From Pseudomonadota bacterium (GTDB lineage: Bacteria > Desulfobacterota > Desulfovibrionia > Desulfovibrionales > Desulfovibrionaceae): 18,579 bases of DNA. Shown here one piece after another: positions 8,366-16,038 of the stretch (position 1 is the first letter of the stretch; each line of letters opens with the position of its first letter). The position numbers and the translations under genes were made by a program. The notes under the pieces are model-generated. The model did not search any database. It saw only the letters and a program-made list of their open reading frames with translations, and had not been told where the DNA came from. Where the stretch lies: positions 1 to 18,579 of the forward strand of contig JAEWQB010000009.1 in NCBI GenBank assembly GCA_023460395.1, read 5' to 3'.

Positions 8366-8387
8366 GTGCAATAAGGGTGCAATAAGG
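8361..8387. repeat. Tandem 11-bp repeat (about 2.5 copies)
   Basis: The unit TAAGGGTGCAA occurs at 8361-8371 and 8372-8382, followed by a partial TAAGG. The first copy overlaps the right arm of the 15-bp palindrome. This looks like a local slippage duplication. Confidence 0.8.
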
Positions 8388-8405
8388 CTAGAGGCAGCAA
8401 ATCCC

Positions 8406-8428
8406 CTGTCTCGTACTGTCTCGTACTG
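8406..8428. repeat. Tandem 10-bp repeat (about 2.3 copies)
   Basis: The unit CTGTCTCGTA is at 8406-8415 and 8416-8425, followed by CTG. It lies about 20 bp after the first tandem repeat, so two independent short duplications occur within 70 bp. Confidence 0.8.
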
Positions 8429-8639
8429 AAATTGGAAACACCAACTTTGTACAGAAATCATGAACCTATATGGCATCAAAGCAGTTTGATGTTGAGCCAG
8501 GACTATATTGCTGTAAAGTCAATTTCCGCTCAAATTCACTTATCCAAACCCCTGTGTCCACGATGATAGATTCAATAAAACAATCGTAAAAGCAATAATG
8601 AACAAAAAACCAATAACAGCTCATTAAAAAGTTAATGTA

Positions 8640-8671
8640 TTGAATTTTAATTCAAAATATTGATACCTTTG
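8640..8671 (+). promoter_or_regulatory. Putative Bacteroidota promoter for the HEAT-like gene, with palindromic -33 region
   Basis: TACCTTTG at 8664-8671 fits the TAnnTTTG -7 box. A TTG at 8640-8642 lies 21 nt upstream, slightly longer than the usual 19. The TTG is the start of a 7-bp inverted repeat, TTGAATT (8640-8646)/AATTCAA (8649-8655), which could be a regulator site over the -33 region. Confidence 0.5.
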
Positions 8672-8709
8672 ATGATATAATTATTTTTGAAAAAATAAAT
8701 AGAGTAACC

Positions 8710-9024
8710 ATGAAGAAAATAATTTTAATTCTTAGTGGGAGTCCTATAACTCTCTTACTTCTTGGATATGTCGTCATGTATATATGGATAGATATTGATG
8801 TTCAGAATAATATCAATGTAGTTAAAGAAAGATATCCGGGCAAAGCTGAAGATGCTTTGATAGCCTATTTGCTTGATACGACGAATTCACCTGTAGACCG
8901 ATCACATATCGCGATTTGGACATTGGGTCAAATTCATTCAGAAAAGGCAATACCAATATTGAATGGATTCTATAAGAACGATCCTAAAGGAAAAACATGC
9001 AAGGGTAGACATGATTCGGTTTAA
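8710..9024 (+). CDS. HEAT-repeat-like membrane-anchored protein, probably C-terminally truncated
   Basis: The 104-residue product has an N-terminal hydrophobic anchor (about residues 4-27). A helical segment follows with A-E-D-A-L-I-A-Y-L-L-D and one clear HEAT-like unit, H-I-A-I-W-T-L-G-Q-I-H-S-E-K-A-I-P-I-L (about 67-85). The chain stops abruptly after C-K-G-R-H-D-S-V. HEAT-type proteins of this form would normally continue with another helix pair, so I read this as a broken gene; that rests on family expectation rather than an alignment. Directly after the stop, another frame encodes unrelated sequence, consistent with a deletion junction near 9015. A plausible promoter lies upstream. The function is unknown. 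Base composition is AT-rich compared with the receptor gene upstream. Confidence 0.6.
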   Translation: MKKIILILSGSPITLLLLGYVVMYIWIDIDVQNNINVVKERYPGKAEDALIAYLLDTTNSPVDRSHIAIWTLGQIHSEKAIPILNGFYKNDPKGKTCKGRHDSV

Positions 9025-9391
9025 TTAGTCAAGCCGGTGATCCTGAATACAATCCTAATTATGGGTACTTGTTTGTTTAGTTGATTTTATTCTAACAGGT
9101 GATAAAGCGACAATTCATCAAAAAAAAAATTTATGGAGTACGAACAAACCAGAATTAGAAAACGCAAATGTGTTTGAAGATTATTTTATAAATGAAAATG
9201 GGACTTACATTTATTCTATCCAAAATGATTCATCAATAAACAGATACAATGCATCTACATTTTCTCTTGAAGTCTCCTTTCCAATAAATGAAAACGGCGG
9301 AAAAATATTGGTTGACGGAAATCAATTCATTATTTTTGATTACAATGGATATACAAAAATAGAGGTTAGTTTTTCATTTTATCAATATTGA
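9015..9391 (+). pseudogene. Frameshifted remnant of an unidentified AT-rich gene
   Basis: Two adjoining reading frames carry protein-like sequence. One (9015-9080) reads F-G-L-I-S-Q-A-G-D-P-E-Y-N-P-N-Y-G-Y-L-F and then hits TAG. The other is open through 9391 and includes D-Y-F-I-N-E-N-G-T-Y-I-Y-S-I and G-G-K-I-L-V-D-G-N-Q-F-I-I-F-D. A shift of -1 near 9066 would join them. The second part alternates short polar turns with beta-strand-like runs, as in beta-propeller or other all-beta domains, but I do not recognise a family. The 73-residue frame with ATG at 9170 could be called as a gene, but the open frame extends well upstream of that ATG. No function can be assigned. Confidence 0.45.
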
Positions 9392-9406
9392 AATTTTAAC
9401 AATGAG

Positions 9407-9440
9407 TGTAACATTCCCTATACATATCGGGAAGGTTACA
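9407..9440. repeat. Imperfect 12-bp inverted repeat between two gene remnants
   Basis: TGTAACATTCCC (9407-9418) pairs with GGGAAGGTTACA (9429-9440) with one mismatch and a 10-nt loop. No T-run follows. It lies exactly between the remnant ending at 9391 and the DUF1593-like fragment that begins about 9442, so it could be a terminator relic or a recombination scar. Confidence 0.6.
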
Positions 9441-9441
9441 T

Positions 9442-9678
9442 AACATTGATGGTTCTGACCCCGATGATATACAATCAATGATTCACCTCCTGGCATGTTC
9501 AGATGCCATTGACATTGGAGAGCTTGTCAGTTCACAGGTCTGGATGGATGACCCAAACAAGACGGCAAAGATGAGATCCAATATGACCCTTATCTTTGTA
9601 AATCCTGCCAGATATCCACTATTTTTGAGCGATTTCTGTACAATTCCGACAAATTTTTCGATTATATTTGCACAATGA
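9442..9678 (+). pseudogene. Fragment resembling a DUF1593 (nucleoside-hydrolase-like) protein
   Basis: The frame from about 9442 reads N-I-D-G-S-D-P-D-D-I-Q-S-M-I-H-L-L, then A-I-D-I-G-E-L-V-S-S-Q-V-W. This resembles the beginning of DUF1593/nucleoside-hydrolase-like proteins, where a D-x-x-x-D-P-D-D motif is followed by a helix with S-x-x-x-L-L and an I-E-G-L strand. Similarity stops near residue T-A-K-M (about 9572). From there to the TGA at 9678 the sequence no longer looks like the family, and the frame overlaps the next gene's start. The signal peptide, most of the domain and the C-terminal domain are all missing, so this is a relic and not a working enzyme. Assignment is from remembered motifs only. 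Confidence 0.55.
9663..9670 (+). promoter_or_regulatory. Candidate -7 box just upstream of the His-rich gene
   Basis: TATATTTG matches the Bacteroidota -7 consensus, but it ends only 4 nt before the ATG at 9675 and has no clear TTG at the right distance. If used, the mRNA would be leaderless or nearly so. It may simply be chance in AT-rich DNA. Confidence 0.3.
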
Positions 9679-10100
9679 TAAAGAAGAGAATAGCATATGG
9701 CCTTTTTCTTATTGCAAATATTCTTTTGCTGGCTCATGCTGTTATTCCGCATCATCATCACGGATCAGTTGTTTGTGTAGAGCAAACACATTGTCATGAC
9801 GATGCGTTACCCCACAACCATCATGATGCTGGAACCGACCATCAACACGATGGAGATAACAACTCATCTTATTGCATCTTAAAACAATCTTTTGTAGATC
9901 CATCATCACAAGGCAAACAATTAAAGAGCAGCGAGTATTATTGGGACCACCACTATCAGGATTATTACATTCTTTCAAACTTTGGTCTTGCGAATGTACC
10001 GGATGTTTCAAAAGAGATATCTTATGTTCCTGTACATTCTACCTATATCCTACCCTTCGTAACCTTGTCATTAGGGTTGCGAGCCCCCCCGACTGTTTAA
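9675..10100 (+). CDS. Histidine-rich secreted protein, first gene of the metal-efflux cluster
   Basis: This is a 141-residue protein with an N-terminal signal or anchor (M-I-K-K-R then a hydrophobic run to about residue 20). It is followed directly by a metal-ligand-rich stretch: twelve His lie between residues 21 and 58, including H-H-H-H at 26-29, with Cys at 34, 40 and 67 and many Asp. The C-terminal half is less biased and ends L-G-L-R-A-P-P-T-V. Small His-rich exported proteins of this form are often found just before CzcB/CusB-type adaptor genes in Bacteroidales (possibly the DUF6769 group; I am unsure of that name). A periplasmic metal-binding or metal-handing role is inferred from composition and position. 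The adaptor gene starts 93 nt later with no terminator between them, so the two are probably co-transcribed. Confidence 0.75.
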   Translation: MIKKRIAYGLFLIANILLLAHAVIPHHHHGSVVCVEQTHCHDDALPHNHHDAGTDHQHDGDNNSSYCILKQSFVDPSSQGKQLKSSEYYWDHHYQDYYILSNFGLANVPDVSKEISYVPVHSTYILPFVTLSLGLRAPPTV

Positions 10101-10193
10101 ATTTTCAAGATATTTTATTGTGTCATACATGCTGAATATTATTCGGTCTGTGTTGCCGCAACATTTTATTCAATAATTTAAACAGTCAACTAG

Positions 10194-11705
10194 ATGAATC
10201 TTAAAATTTTCATGGTTGCAATGATCGCAATATCTTTGGCATCGTGCAACCACTCACACGAAGAACATGACGGCCATGAGGGACATGATCATGAAGAAGT
10301 GAAATTCCAATATACCTCATATCATATCAATTATGAGTTATTTGCCGAAGCGAATGCCTTTGTTGTGGGCGAAACGGCCAACGTGCTTTCCCATTTTACT
10401 TCAATTCCCGATTTCAAAGCGGTTGAGAACGGAAAAGTGACAATTATACTTTCAGTTAACGGTAAGGAAACAACGCAAACACTCGACAAACCAACCCGTA
10501 AAGGAATTTACAGTTTCGACATTAAACCAGAAACAGCTGGGATAGGCACCTTGAAATTTGAGCTGACAAACGACAACGGTACTTTTGACATTGTCGTTCC
10601 CGAGGTAACGGTTTTTGCCAAGCATGGTGACACTCACGAAGCGACAGAACTGCAACCAACTCCAGTCACGACCAACACTACCGTTTTCACCAAAGAACAA
10701 TCGTGGAAAATTGACTTTGCTACTTCCTTGCCTGACTATAAACCTTTCGGACAGGTAATAAAAACAACTGCCCTGGTGCAGTCTGCACCGGGTAACGAAA
10801 AAATTGTCACTGCCAAAACTAACGGCATCGTGGCGCTTTCTGACAATGCCATGCTCGAAGGCAAAGAGGTTGCATCGGGACAGGTATTGTTTTCAATTGT
10901 TGGAGGAACAGCCGACAACAATGTTACAGTCAGATATGCCGAAGCAAAAAGCGATTTTGAGAAAGCCAATGCCGATTATGAAAGGGCCAGGGAGCTTGCA
11001 AAGGATAAAATTGTTTCGGAAAAGAACTTGCAGGAATCTAAAAACAGGTACGACAACACCAAGGCGGTGTACGACAACCTCAAACAGTATTTCAATGGCT
11101 CCGGACAATCGGTATCGAGTTCCATGAGTGGTTATATAAAACAGGTTTTTGTTAAAAATGGCTCTTATGTGGAAGCAGGTCGACCTCTTTTCTCAGTGTC
11201 GCAAAACAAAACACTGCAGCTTATCGCCGAGGTACCTCAACGCTATGCCGGCGCCCTTCAATTTATTGAATCCGTAAACATACGAACCATCGTTGACAAT
11301 CAAACCTACACATTCGAACAACTGAAAGGCAAGGTGCTTTCGTATGGCAAATCGGCAAACGCTGATAATTTTCTTATTCCCGTGAATCTGCAAATAGACA
11401 ACATAGGTGGATTTATGAGCGGCAGTTTTGTTGAAGCTTATCTCATTTCTTCAACGGGGGCAAATGCTTTGGCTGTTCCAAACAGATCTCTACTGGAAGA
11501 ACAGGGCAACTACTTCGTGTGGGTTCAGGTAACACCCGAGTTATTCGAAAAACGTCAAGTCCAGATTGGTGCTACCGATGGTGTCAATACCGAAATTAAA
11601 AACGGCATCGCTTCTGATGAACGTATTGTGACACGCGGTGCCATGCTCATTAAACTGTCACAAGCAACGGGCTCGTTGGATGCTCACTCAGGACATGTTC
11701 ATTAA
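10194..11705 (+). CDS. RND efflux periplasmic adaptor lipoprotein (CzcB/CusB type)
   Basis: This is a 503-residue membrane-fusion protein. A signal peptide ends in lipobox S-L-A-S-C (Cys18), so it is lipid-anchored. Immediately after comes a His-rich segment H-S-H-E-E-H-D-G-H-E-G-H-D-H, and the C-terminus ends H-S-G-H-V-H; both could bind metal. An extra beta domain (about 35-145) precedes the typical adaptor core. The core has a barrel-sandwich half-motif (K-T-N-G-I-V-A), a helical hairpin (about 245-300, Y-A-E-A-K-S-D-F-E-K-A), the return lipoyl-like strand (M-S-G-Y-I-K-Q-V-F-V-K-N-G) and membrane-proximal strands (L-A-V-P-N-R-S-L-L). It would bridge the inner-membrane pump and the TolC-like protein. 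The pump gene follows after 12 nt, which fits one operon. Confidence 0.92.
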   Translation: MNLKIFMVAMIAISLASCNHSHEEHDGHEGHDHEEVKFQYTSYHINYELFAEANAFVVGETANVLSHFTSIPDFKAVENGKVTIILSVNGKETTQTLDKPTRKGIYSFDIKPETAGIGTLKFELTNDNGTFDIVVPEVTVFAKHGDTHEATELQPTPVTTNTTVFTKEQSWKIDFATSLPDYKPFGQVIKTTALVQSAPGNEKIVTAKTNGIVALSDNAMLEGKEVASGQVLFSIVGGTADNNVTVRYAEAKSDFEKANADYERARELAKDKIVSEKNLQESKNRYDNTKAVYDNLKQYFNGSGQSVSSSMSGYIKQVFVKNGSYVEAGRPLFSVSQNKTLQLIAEVPQRYAGALQFIESVNIRTIVDNQTYTFEQLKGKVLSYGKSANADNFLIPVNLQIDNIGGFMSGSFVEAYLISSTGANALAVPNRSLLEEQGNYFVWVQVTPELFEKRQVQIGATDGVNTEIKNGIASDERIVTRGAMLIKLSQATGSLDAHSGHVH

Positions 11706-11717
11706 AATTGTACACCT

Positions 11718-14700
11718 ATGTTGAATCATATCATAAAATTCTCACTGAACAACAAATACCTCATCTTACTGGCTTCGCTGGTGTTGGTGGTTTTAGGGTT
11801 GAGAACTGCTACGAATATGGATGTGGATGTATTTCCCGACCTCACAGCTCCAACGGTTGTCGTGATGACTGATGCTCATGGGATGGCTTCAGAGGAGGTT
11901 GAGCGACTGGTGACATTTCCAATCGAGGCTGCCGTGAATGGTGCAACCGATGTGCGTCGTGTCCGTTCAGCTTCATCGCAGGGTTTTTCATTTGTCTGGG
12001 TTGAATTTGACTGGGGTACCGATGTGTTTAAGGCCCGGCAGATTGTGAGCGAGAAACTGATCACCATTTCTTCAAGGATGCCCTTGGGTGTGGGTCAACC
12101 TGTATTGGCCCCACAATCGAGCGTGATGGGTGAAATATTCTTTGTGGGTCTGCAGTCCGACAGTACAAGCATGATGGATCTACGCACCATTGCCGATTGG
12201 AGTGTGAAGCCGCTTATTCTGGCTACAGGAGGCGTTTCACAAGTAACCATTATCGGTGGCGACTACAAACAATACCAGGTTTTGGCAAATCCTCAGAAAA
12301 TGAACTTCTACAAGGTTTCAATGGCTGAACTGGCTGAGACTTGTAGAGGCATCAGTCAAAATTCTACTGGCGGCGTATTGCGCGAGCATGGGAACGAATA
12401 TGTTGTTCGGGGCATGGCCCGCTCTTCTGATGTGGATGTTTTGGGAAATACCTACATTAAATCGGTAAACGGGAAACCTATTCGCATCAGCGATGTGGCC
12501 GACGTGAAAGTTGGAGCTGCGCCCAAAATGGGTTACGCTTCAGGCAATGCAAAACCTGCCATCATTGTGTCGATCTCCAAACAACCAAATGCCAATACGC
12601 TCGATGTCACCGAACGGATTGAAAGGAACCTTATGGATTTGAAGAAATCCTTGCCTGCCGATGTGACAATTGACACTAAGATATTCCGTCAGGCCGATTT
12701 TATCGAGACCTCGGTGAACAACATTCAGAAAGCTTTGATTGAAGGCGGTATTTTTGTGGTGATCATTTTGTTTCTGTTTTTAGGTAATTTCCGCACCACG
12801 TTTATCTCCCTCCTCGCTATTCCATTGTCGTTGCTGGGCGCTATTCTGGTTTTGAAATACCTGGGACTGAATATAAACACAATGAGCCTTGGGGGTATGG
12901 CCATTGCCATCGGGTCACTGGTTGACGATGCCATTATTGATGTGGAGAATGTCTATAAACGGCTACGACAAAACAGGGCTAAACCGGTACACGAACGTGA
13001 ATCTTCGTTTACCGTTGTTTTTGAGGCCTCGAAAGAGATCCGAGCCTCCATCCTCAATGCTACTTTAATTATCATCGTAGCATTCCTGCCTTTGTTTTTC
13101 CTTTCCGGAATGGAGGGGCGCATGTTACAGCCACTCGGTATAGCATTCGTTGTTTCGCTGTTTGTATCACTTGTAGTCGCTATGACACTGACCCCTCTCC
13201 TGGCCAAGATGATGCTAACCGATGAGGACTATCTCGCAAAAAACGAAAAGGAGAAATGGTTGGTTCGTAAGCTTACGACCAACTACGAAAAGTCGTTGGA
13301 ATGGGCTTTACATCACAAAAAAGCATTACTTATTCCAACTTTTGGATTATTTGCTATTGCATTGATTTTATTCTCTTCGTTTGGACGAAGCTTCTTGCCT
13401 GAATTTAACGAAGGAGCCTTAACGCTTTCGGTGGTTACCAAGCCTGGTGTCTCTCTTGAAGAGACTGACCGCCTGGGGAATCTGGTTGAAACCGAACTGC
13501 TGGCAATACCGGAAGTATCCAGTACCGCACGCCGCACAGGTAGGGGTGAACTCGACGAACATTCACAAACAACCAACAGTGCCGAGATTGATGTGAATTT
13601 CAGTTTAAAGGAACGCTCACAAGCTGAATTCATGGCTGATGTACGTTCCACGCTTTCTAAAACTCCCGGCATTGCATACACCGTAGGGCAACCTTTGAGC
13701 CACCGTATCGATCACATGCTTTCGGGAACAAGGGCAAACATTGCCATCAAGCTTTTCGGAACTGACCTGAACAGGTTGTTTACTACTGGCAACGAGATAA
13801 GAGCTGCCATTGTGGACGTGGAAGGGCTTGTAGACGTGAATGTTGAGCAGCAGGTGGAAATACCACAAATTCAAATCCGTGCACACCGCGATATGCTGGC
13901 ACAGTATGGTATAACCATTGAACAGTTCAACGAATTTGTTGACATTGCTTTTGCCGGCGAGAAGATGGCCGATATTTATGAAGGGCAACACAGTTTCGAT
14001 TTGGTTTTGCGATTAAACAGCGACTATAACCAAACGCTCGAAGGCATTAAAACCGCTCTCATTGATACCAATAACGGAAGCAAAGTGCCATTGGAACAAG
14101 TTGCCGAAATTGTTTCGGTTTCAGGGCCAAGTTCCATCAGTCGCGAAAATGTACAACGCAAAATTGTGATTTCCGCCAATGTTGCTGAACGTGATTTGCG
14201 CAGTGTTGTTGAGGATATTCAGGATAATATCGCTGAAAAAATCACTCTCCCCGAAGGCTATCGCATAGAGTACGGCGGACAGTTCGAGAGTGAGGCAGCA
14301 GCCTCAAGAATGCTTATGCTTACTTCTATTATTGCCTTGATTGTTATTTTCCTTCTCTTGTATCAGGAGTTTAAGGATTTCAAGCTGGCGGGTATCATCC
14401 TATTGAACTTACCCTTGGCACTTATTGGCGGGGTGTTTGCAATCTGGGTTACATCGGGCATCCTGAGTATTCCTGCCATTATCGGTTTTATTACCCTTTT
14501 TGGTATTGCTACTCGAAACGGAATATTGCTTATCTCGAATTACCAACGCCTGCAACTCACCGGGGCTACAATACATCATACTGTTACCAAGGGCTCAGCT
14601 GACAGGTTGAATGCAATCTTGATGACGGCTCTCACCGCTGCTCTTGCTCTCATCCCCCTTGCATTGCAGGGCGACCTTCCCGGAAACGAAATTCAAAGCC

Positions 14701-14819
14701 CAATGGCAAAAGTAATTTTGGGTGGCTTGCTTACTTCAACAATGCTCAATATTTACATTGTGCCTATTGTCTACAGCATTTTAAATAATCGTGGAATTGT
14801 TAAAACCGAGACAAAATGA
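11718..14819 (+). CDS. Heavy-metal RND efflux pump, CzcA/CusA family
   Basis: This 1033-residue inner-membrane pump has the full RND layout: TM1 (about 13-33), a large porter/docking loop, TM2-6 (about 340-485), TM7 (about 535), a second loop, and TM8-12 (about 870-1025). Diagnostic pieces include D-V-F-P-D-L-T-A-P and G-G-M-A-I-A-I-G-S-L-V-D-D-A-I (TM4, Asp403/Asp404, proton relay). The second loop is C-terminal to F-L-P-E-F-N-E-G-A-L. Compared from memory with E. coli CusA, the three copper-relay methionines are not in place: the strand after N-E-G-A is L-T-L-S-V-V and the other is A-E-I-D-V-N-F. The Q-P-L-S-H-R-I-D-H-M-L-S-G segment resembles CzcA more. Divalent cation export (Zn, Co, Cd or Ni) is therefore more likely than Cu/Ag, but this is inference. 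Its stop overlaps the TolC start by 4 bp (ATGA). Confidence 0.94.
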   Translation: MLNHIIKFSLNNKYLILLASLVLVVLGLRTATNMDVDVFPDLTAPTVVVMTDAHGMASEEVERLVTFPIEAAVNGATDVRRVRSASSQGFSFVWVEFDWGTDVFKARQIVSEKLITISSRMPLGVGQPVLAPQSSVMGEIFFVGLQSDSTSMMDLRTIADWSVKPLILATGGVSQVTIIGGDYKQYQVLANPQKMNFYKVSMAELAETCRGISQNSTGGVLREHGNEYVVRGMARSSDVDVLGNTYIKSVNGKPIRISDVADVKVGAAPKMGYASGNAKPAIIVSISKQPNANTLDVTERIERNLMDLKKSLPADVTIDTKIFRQADFIETSVNNIQKALIEGGIFVVIILFLFLGNFRTTFISLLAIPLSLLGAILVLKYLGLNINTMSLGGMAIAIGSLVDDAIIDVENVYKRLRQNRAKPVHERESSFTVVFEASKEIRASILNATLIIIVAFLPLFFLSGMEGRMLQPLGIAFVVSLFVSLVVAMTLTPLLAKMMLTDEDYLAKNEKEKWLVRKLTTNYEKSLEWALHHKKALLIPTFGLFAIALILFSSFGRSFLPEFNEGALTLSVVTKPGVSLEETDRLGNLVETELLAIPEVSSTARRTGRGELDEHSQTTNSAEIDVNFSLKERSQAEFMADVRSTLSKTPGIAYTVGQPLSHRIDHMLSGTRANIAIKLFGTDLNRLFTTGNEIRAAIVDVEGLVDVNVEQQVEIPQIQIRAHRDMLAQYGITIEQFNEFVDIAFAGEKMADIYEGQHSFDLVLRLNSDYNQTLEGIKTALIDTNNGSKVPLEQVAEIVSVSGPSSISRENVQRKIVISANVAERDLRSVVEDIQDNIAEKITLPEGYRIEYGGQFESEAAASRMLMLTSIIALIVIFLLLYQEFKDFKLAGIILLNLPLALIGGVFAIWVTSGILSIPAIIGFITLFGIATRNGILLISNYQRLQLTGATIHHTVTKGSADRLNAILMTALTAALALIPLALQGDLPGNEIQSPMAKVILGGLLTSTMLNIYIVPIVYSILNNRGIVKTETK

Positions 14820-15991
14820 AAAGAATTATTCTAACCATGGCAATAGTGGTGTCGGGGGCTAATCTATTTTCGCAAAACTCCGTTGAGAATGTCTTGATGG
14901 AAGTAGAGAAAAATAACACCACCCTGTCGGCATATCGAAAAAGTATTGATGCCGAAAAGATTGGGAATAAAACGGGCCTTACACCCCTCAACCCCGAAGT
15001 TGAATTCAATTATTTGTGGGGCAATCCTACGGCAATTGGAAACCGTACCGACTTTAGCATTCGCCAGTCGTTCGATTTCCCGACTTCATATTCATATCGC
15101 AACCAAATTGCTGAACTTAAAAATGAGCAGGCGGAACTCGAATACTTGAAACAGCGGAGAGAGATTCTGTTTCAGGCTCGCTTGATCTGTGTAAACCTGG
15201 CTTATTACAATTCGTTGCATACTGAAATCAGTAAGCGATTGAACCATGCTGAAAAACTGGCTAATGCCTATAAAGCCATGTTTGATGTTGGCGAAACGGG
15301 CATCCTGGAATATAACAAGGCTCAAATGAATCTCCTAAACGTCTCGAAAGAATTTGAAAAGGTAGAGATTGAACGGATAGCACTGCAATCGGAGCTGAAT
15401 CGCTTAAATGGTGGTGTTGAAATTGTTTATGACGGAACAGATTTTCAGAAGCAATTCATTACCCTTGATTTCGAACAATGGTATGCCACCGCCGAACAGA
15501 ATAATCCGGTGTTGCAGTGGGTGAAAAAAGAAATCTCGCTGCAAAAAAAGCAATCGAAGCTAGCAGTCTCACAAGCCTTACCCAAATTCCATGTTGGTTA
15601 TATGAGTGAAAAGGTTGTAGGAGAGCAATTTCAGGGCGTTACAGTTGGCATTTCCATTCCGCTTTGGGAAAACAAGAATGCGGTCAAGTATGCCAAAGCG
15701 AATACCCTGGCTGCACAAAGCCTTGAAGCTGATGCCAGGCTTCAGTTTTATAACGAATTGAAAACGCTGCAAACCAGAGCAATTGCACTGCAAAGCAGTG
15801 TTGCCGATTATCGTACAAAACTCGCTTCGTACAGTAATACCGCTTTGCTTCAAAAGGCTTTGGACAAAGGTGAAATATCACTTGCCGAATACTTTATCGA
15901 ACTATCTTTGTATTACGAGAGTGTTGATAAACTTCTTGAGATTGAGAAAGAATTCAATACTGTTTATGTGGGGTTGAGCAAGTATCGATGA
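14816..15991 (+). CDS. TolC-family outer-membrane efflux protein (CzcC-like)
   Basis: This is a 391-residue outer-membrane channel subunit. A signal peptide (M-K-R-I-I-L-T-M-A to about residue 20, S-Q) precedes a chain dominated by long amphipathic helices and short amphipathic beta segments. The first repeat has N-P-E-V-E-F-N-Y and F-S-I-R-Q-S-F-D-F-P. The second has K-F-H-V-G-Y-M-S-E and V-T-V-G-I-S-I-P-L-W-E-N-K. This duplicated beta-hairpin plus helix arrangement is that of OEP/TolC family members in metal RND systems. The length is close to the 400-450 usual for CzcC-like proteins. It would form the trimeric exit duct for the adaptor and pump encoded upstream. Its ATG overlaps the pump stop (ATGA), so translation is probably coupled. 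Confidence 0.9.
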   Translation: MKRIILTMAIVVSGANLFSQNSVENVLMEVEKNNTTLSAYRKSIDAEKIGNKTGLTPLNPEVEFNYLWGNPTAIGNRTDFSIRQSFDFPTSYSYRNQIAELKNEQAELEYLKQRREILFQARLICVNLAYYNSLHTEISKRLNHAEKLANAYKAMFDVGETGILEYNKAQMNLLNVSKEFEKVEIERIALQSELNRLNGGVEIVYDGTDFQKQFITLDFEQWYATAEQNNPVLQWVKKEISLQKKQSKLAVSQALPKFHVGYMSEKVVGEQFQGVTVGISIPLWENKNAVKYAKANTLAAQSLEADARLQFYNELKTLQTRAIALQSSVADYRTKLASYSNTALLQKALDKGEISLAEYFIELSLYYESVDKLLEIEKEFNTVYVGLSKYR

Positions 15992-16038
15992 TCCAGTATT
16001 CTATCGATCTCAATCTCAACTATAACAATGAAGATGTT

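Larger units (their letters stand above)
8123..8709. other. 587-bp region without a convincing gene
   Basis: This stretch lies between the divergently transcribed receptor gene and the truncated HEAT-like gene. A minus-strand open frame at 8131-8400 shows no recognisable domain, and it overlaps the palindrome and tandem repeats, so I do not call it. The region contains the 15-bp palindrome at 8326-8365, tandem duplications at 8361-8387 and 8406-8428, and a promoter for the downstream gene at 8640-8671. The receptor's own promoter should lie in 8123-8320, but I see no good TAnnTTTG match on the minus strand there. Confidence 0.6.

Noticed and set aside
8131..8400. Minus-strand open frame of 89 codons upstream of the receptor
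   Set aside because: No recognisable domain, it overlaps the palindrome and tandem repeats, and it overlaps the region upstream of the receptor start.
8361..8428. CRISPR array
   Set aside because: The repeated units are adjacent 10-11-mers with no spacers and only about two copies, and no cas genes are present.
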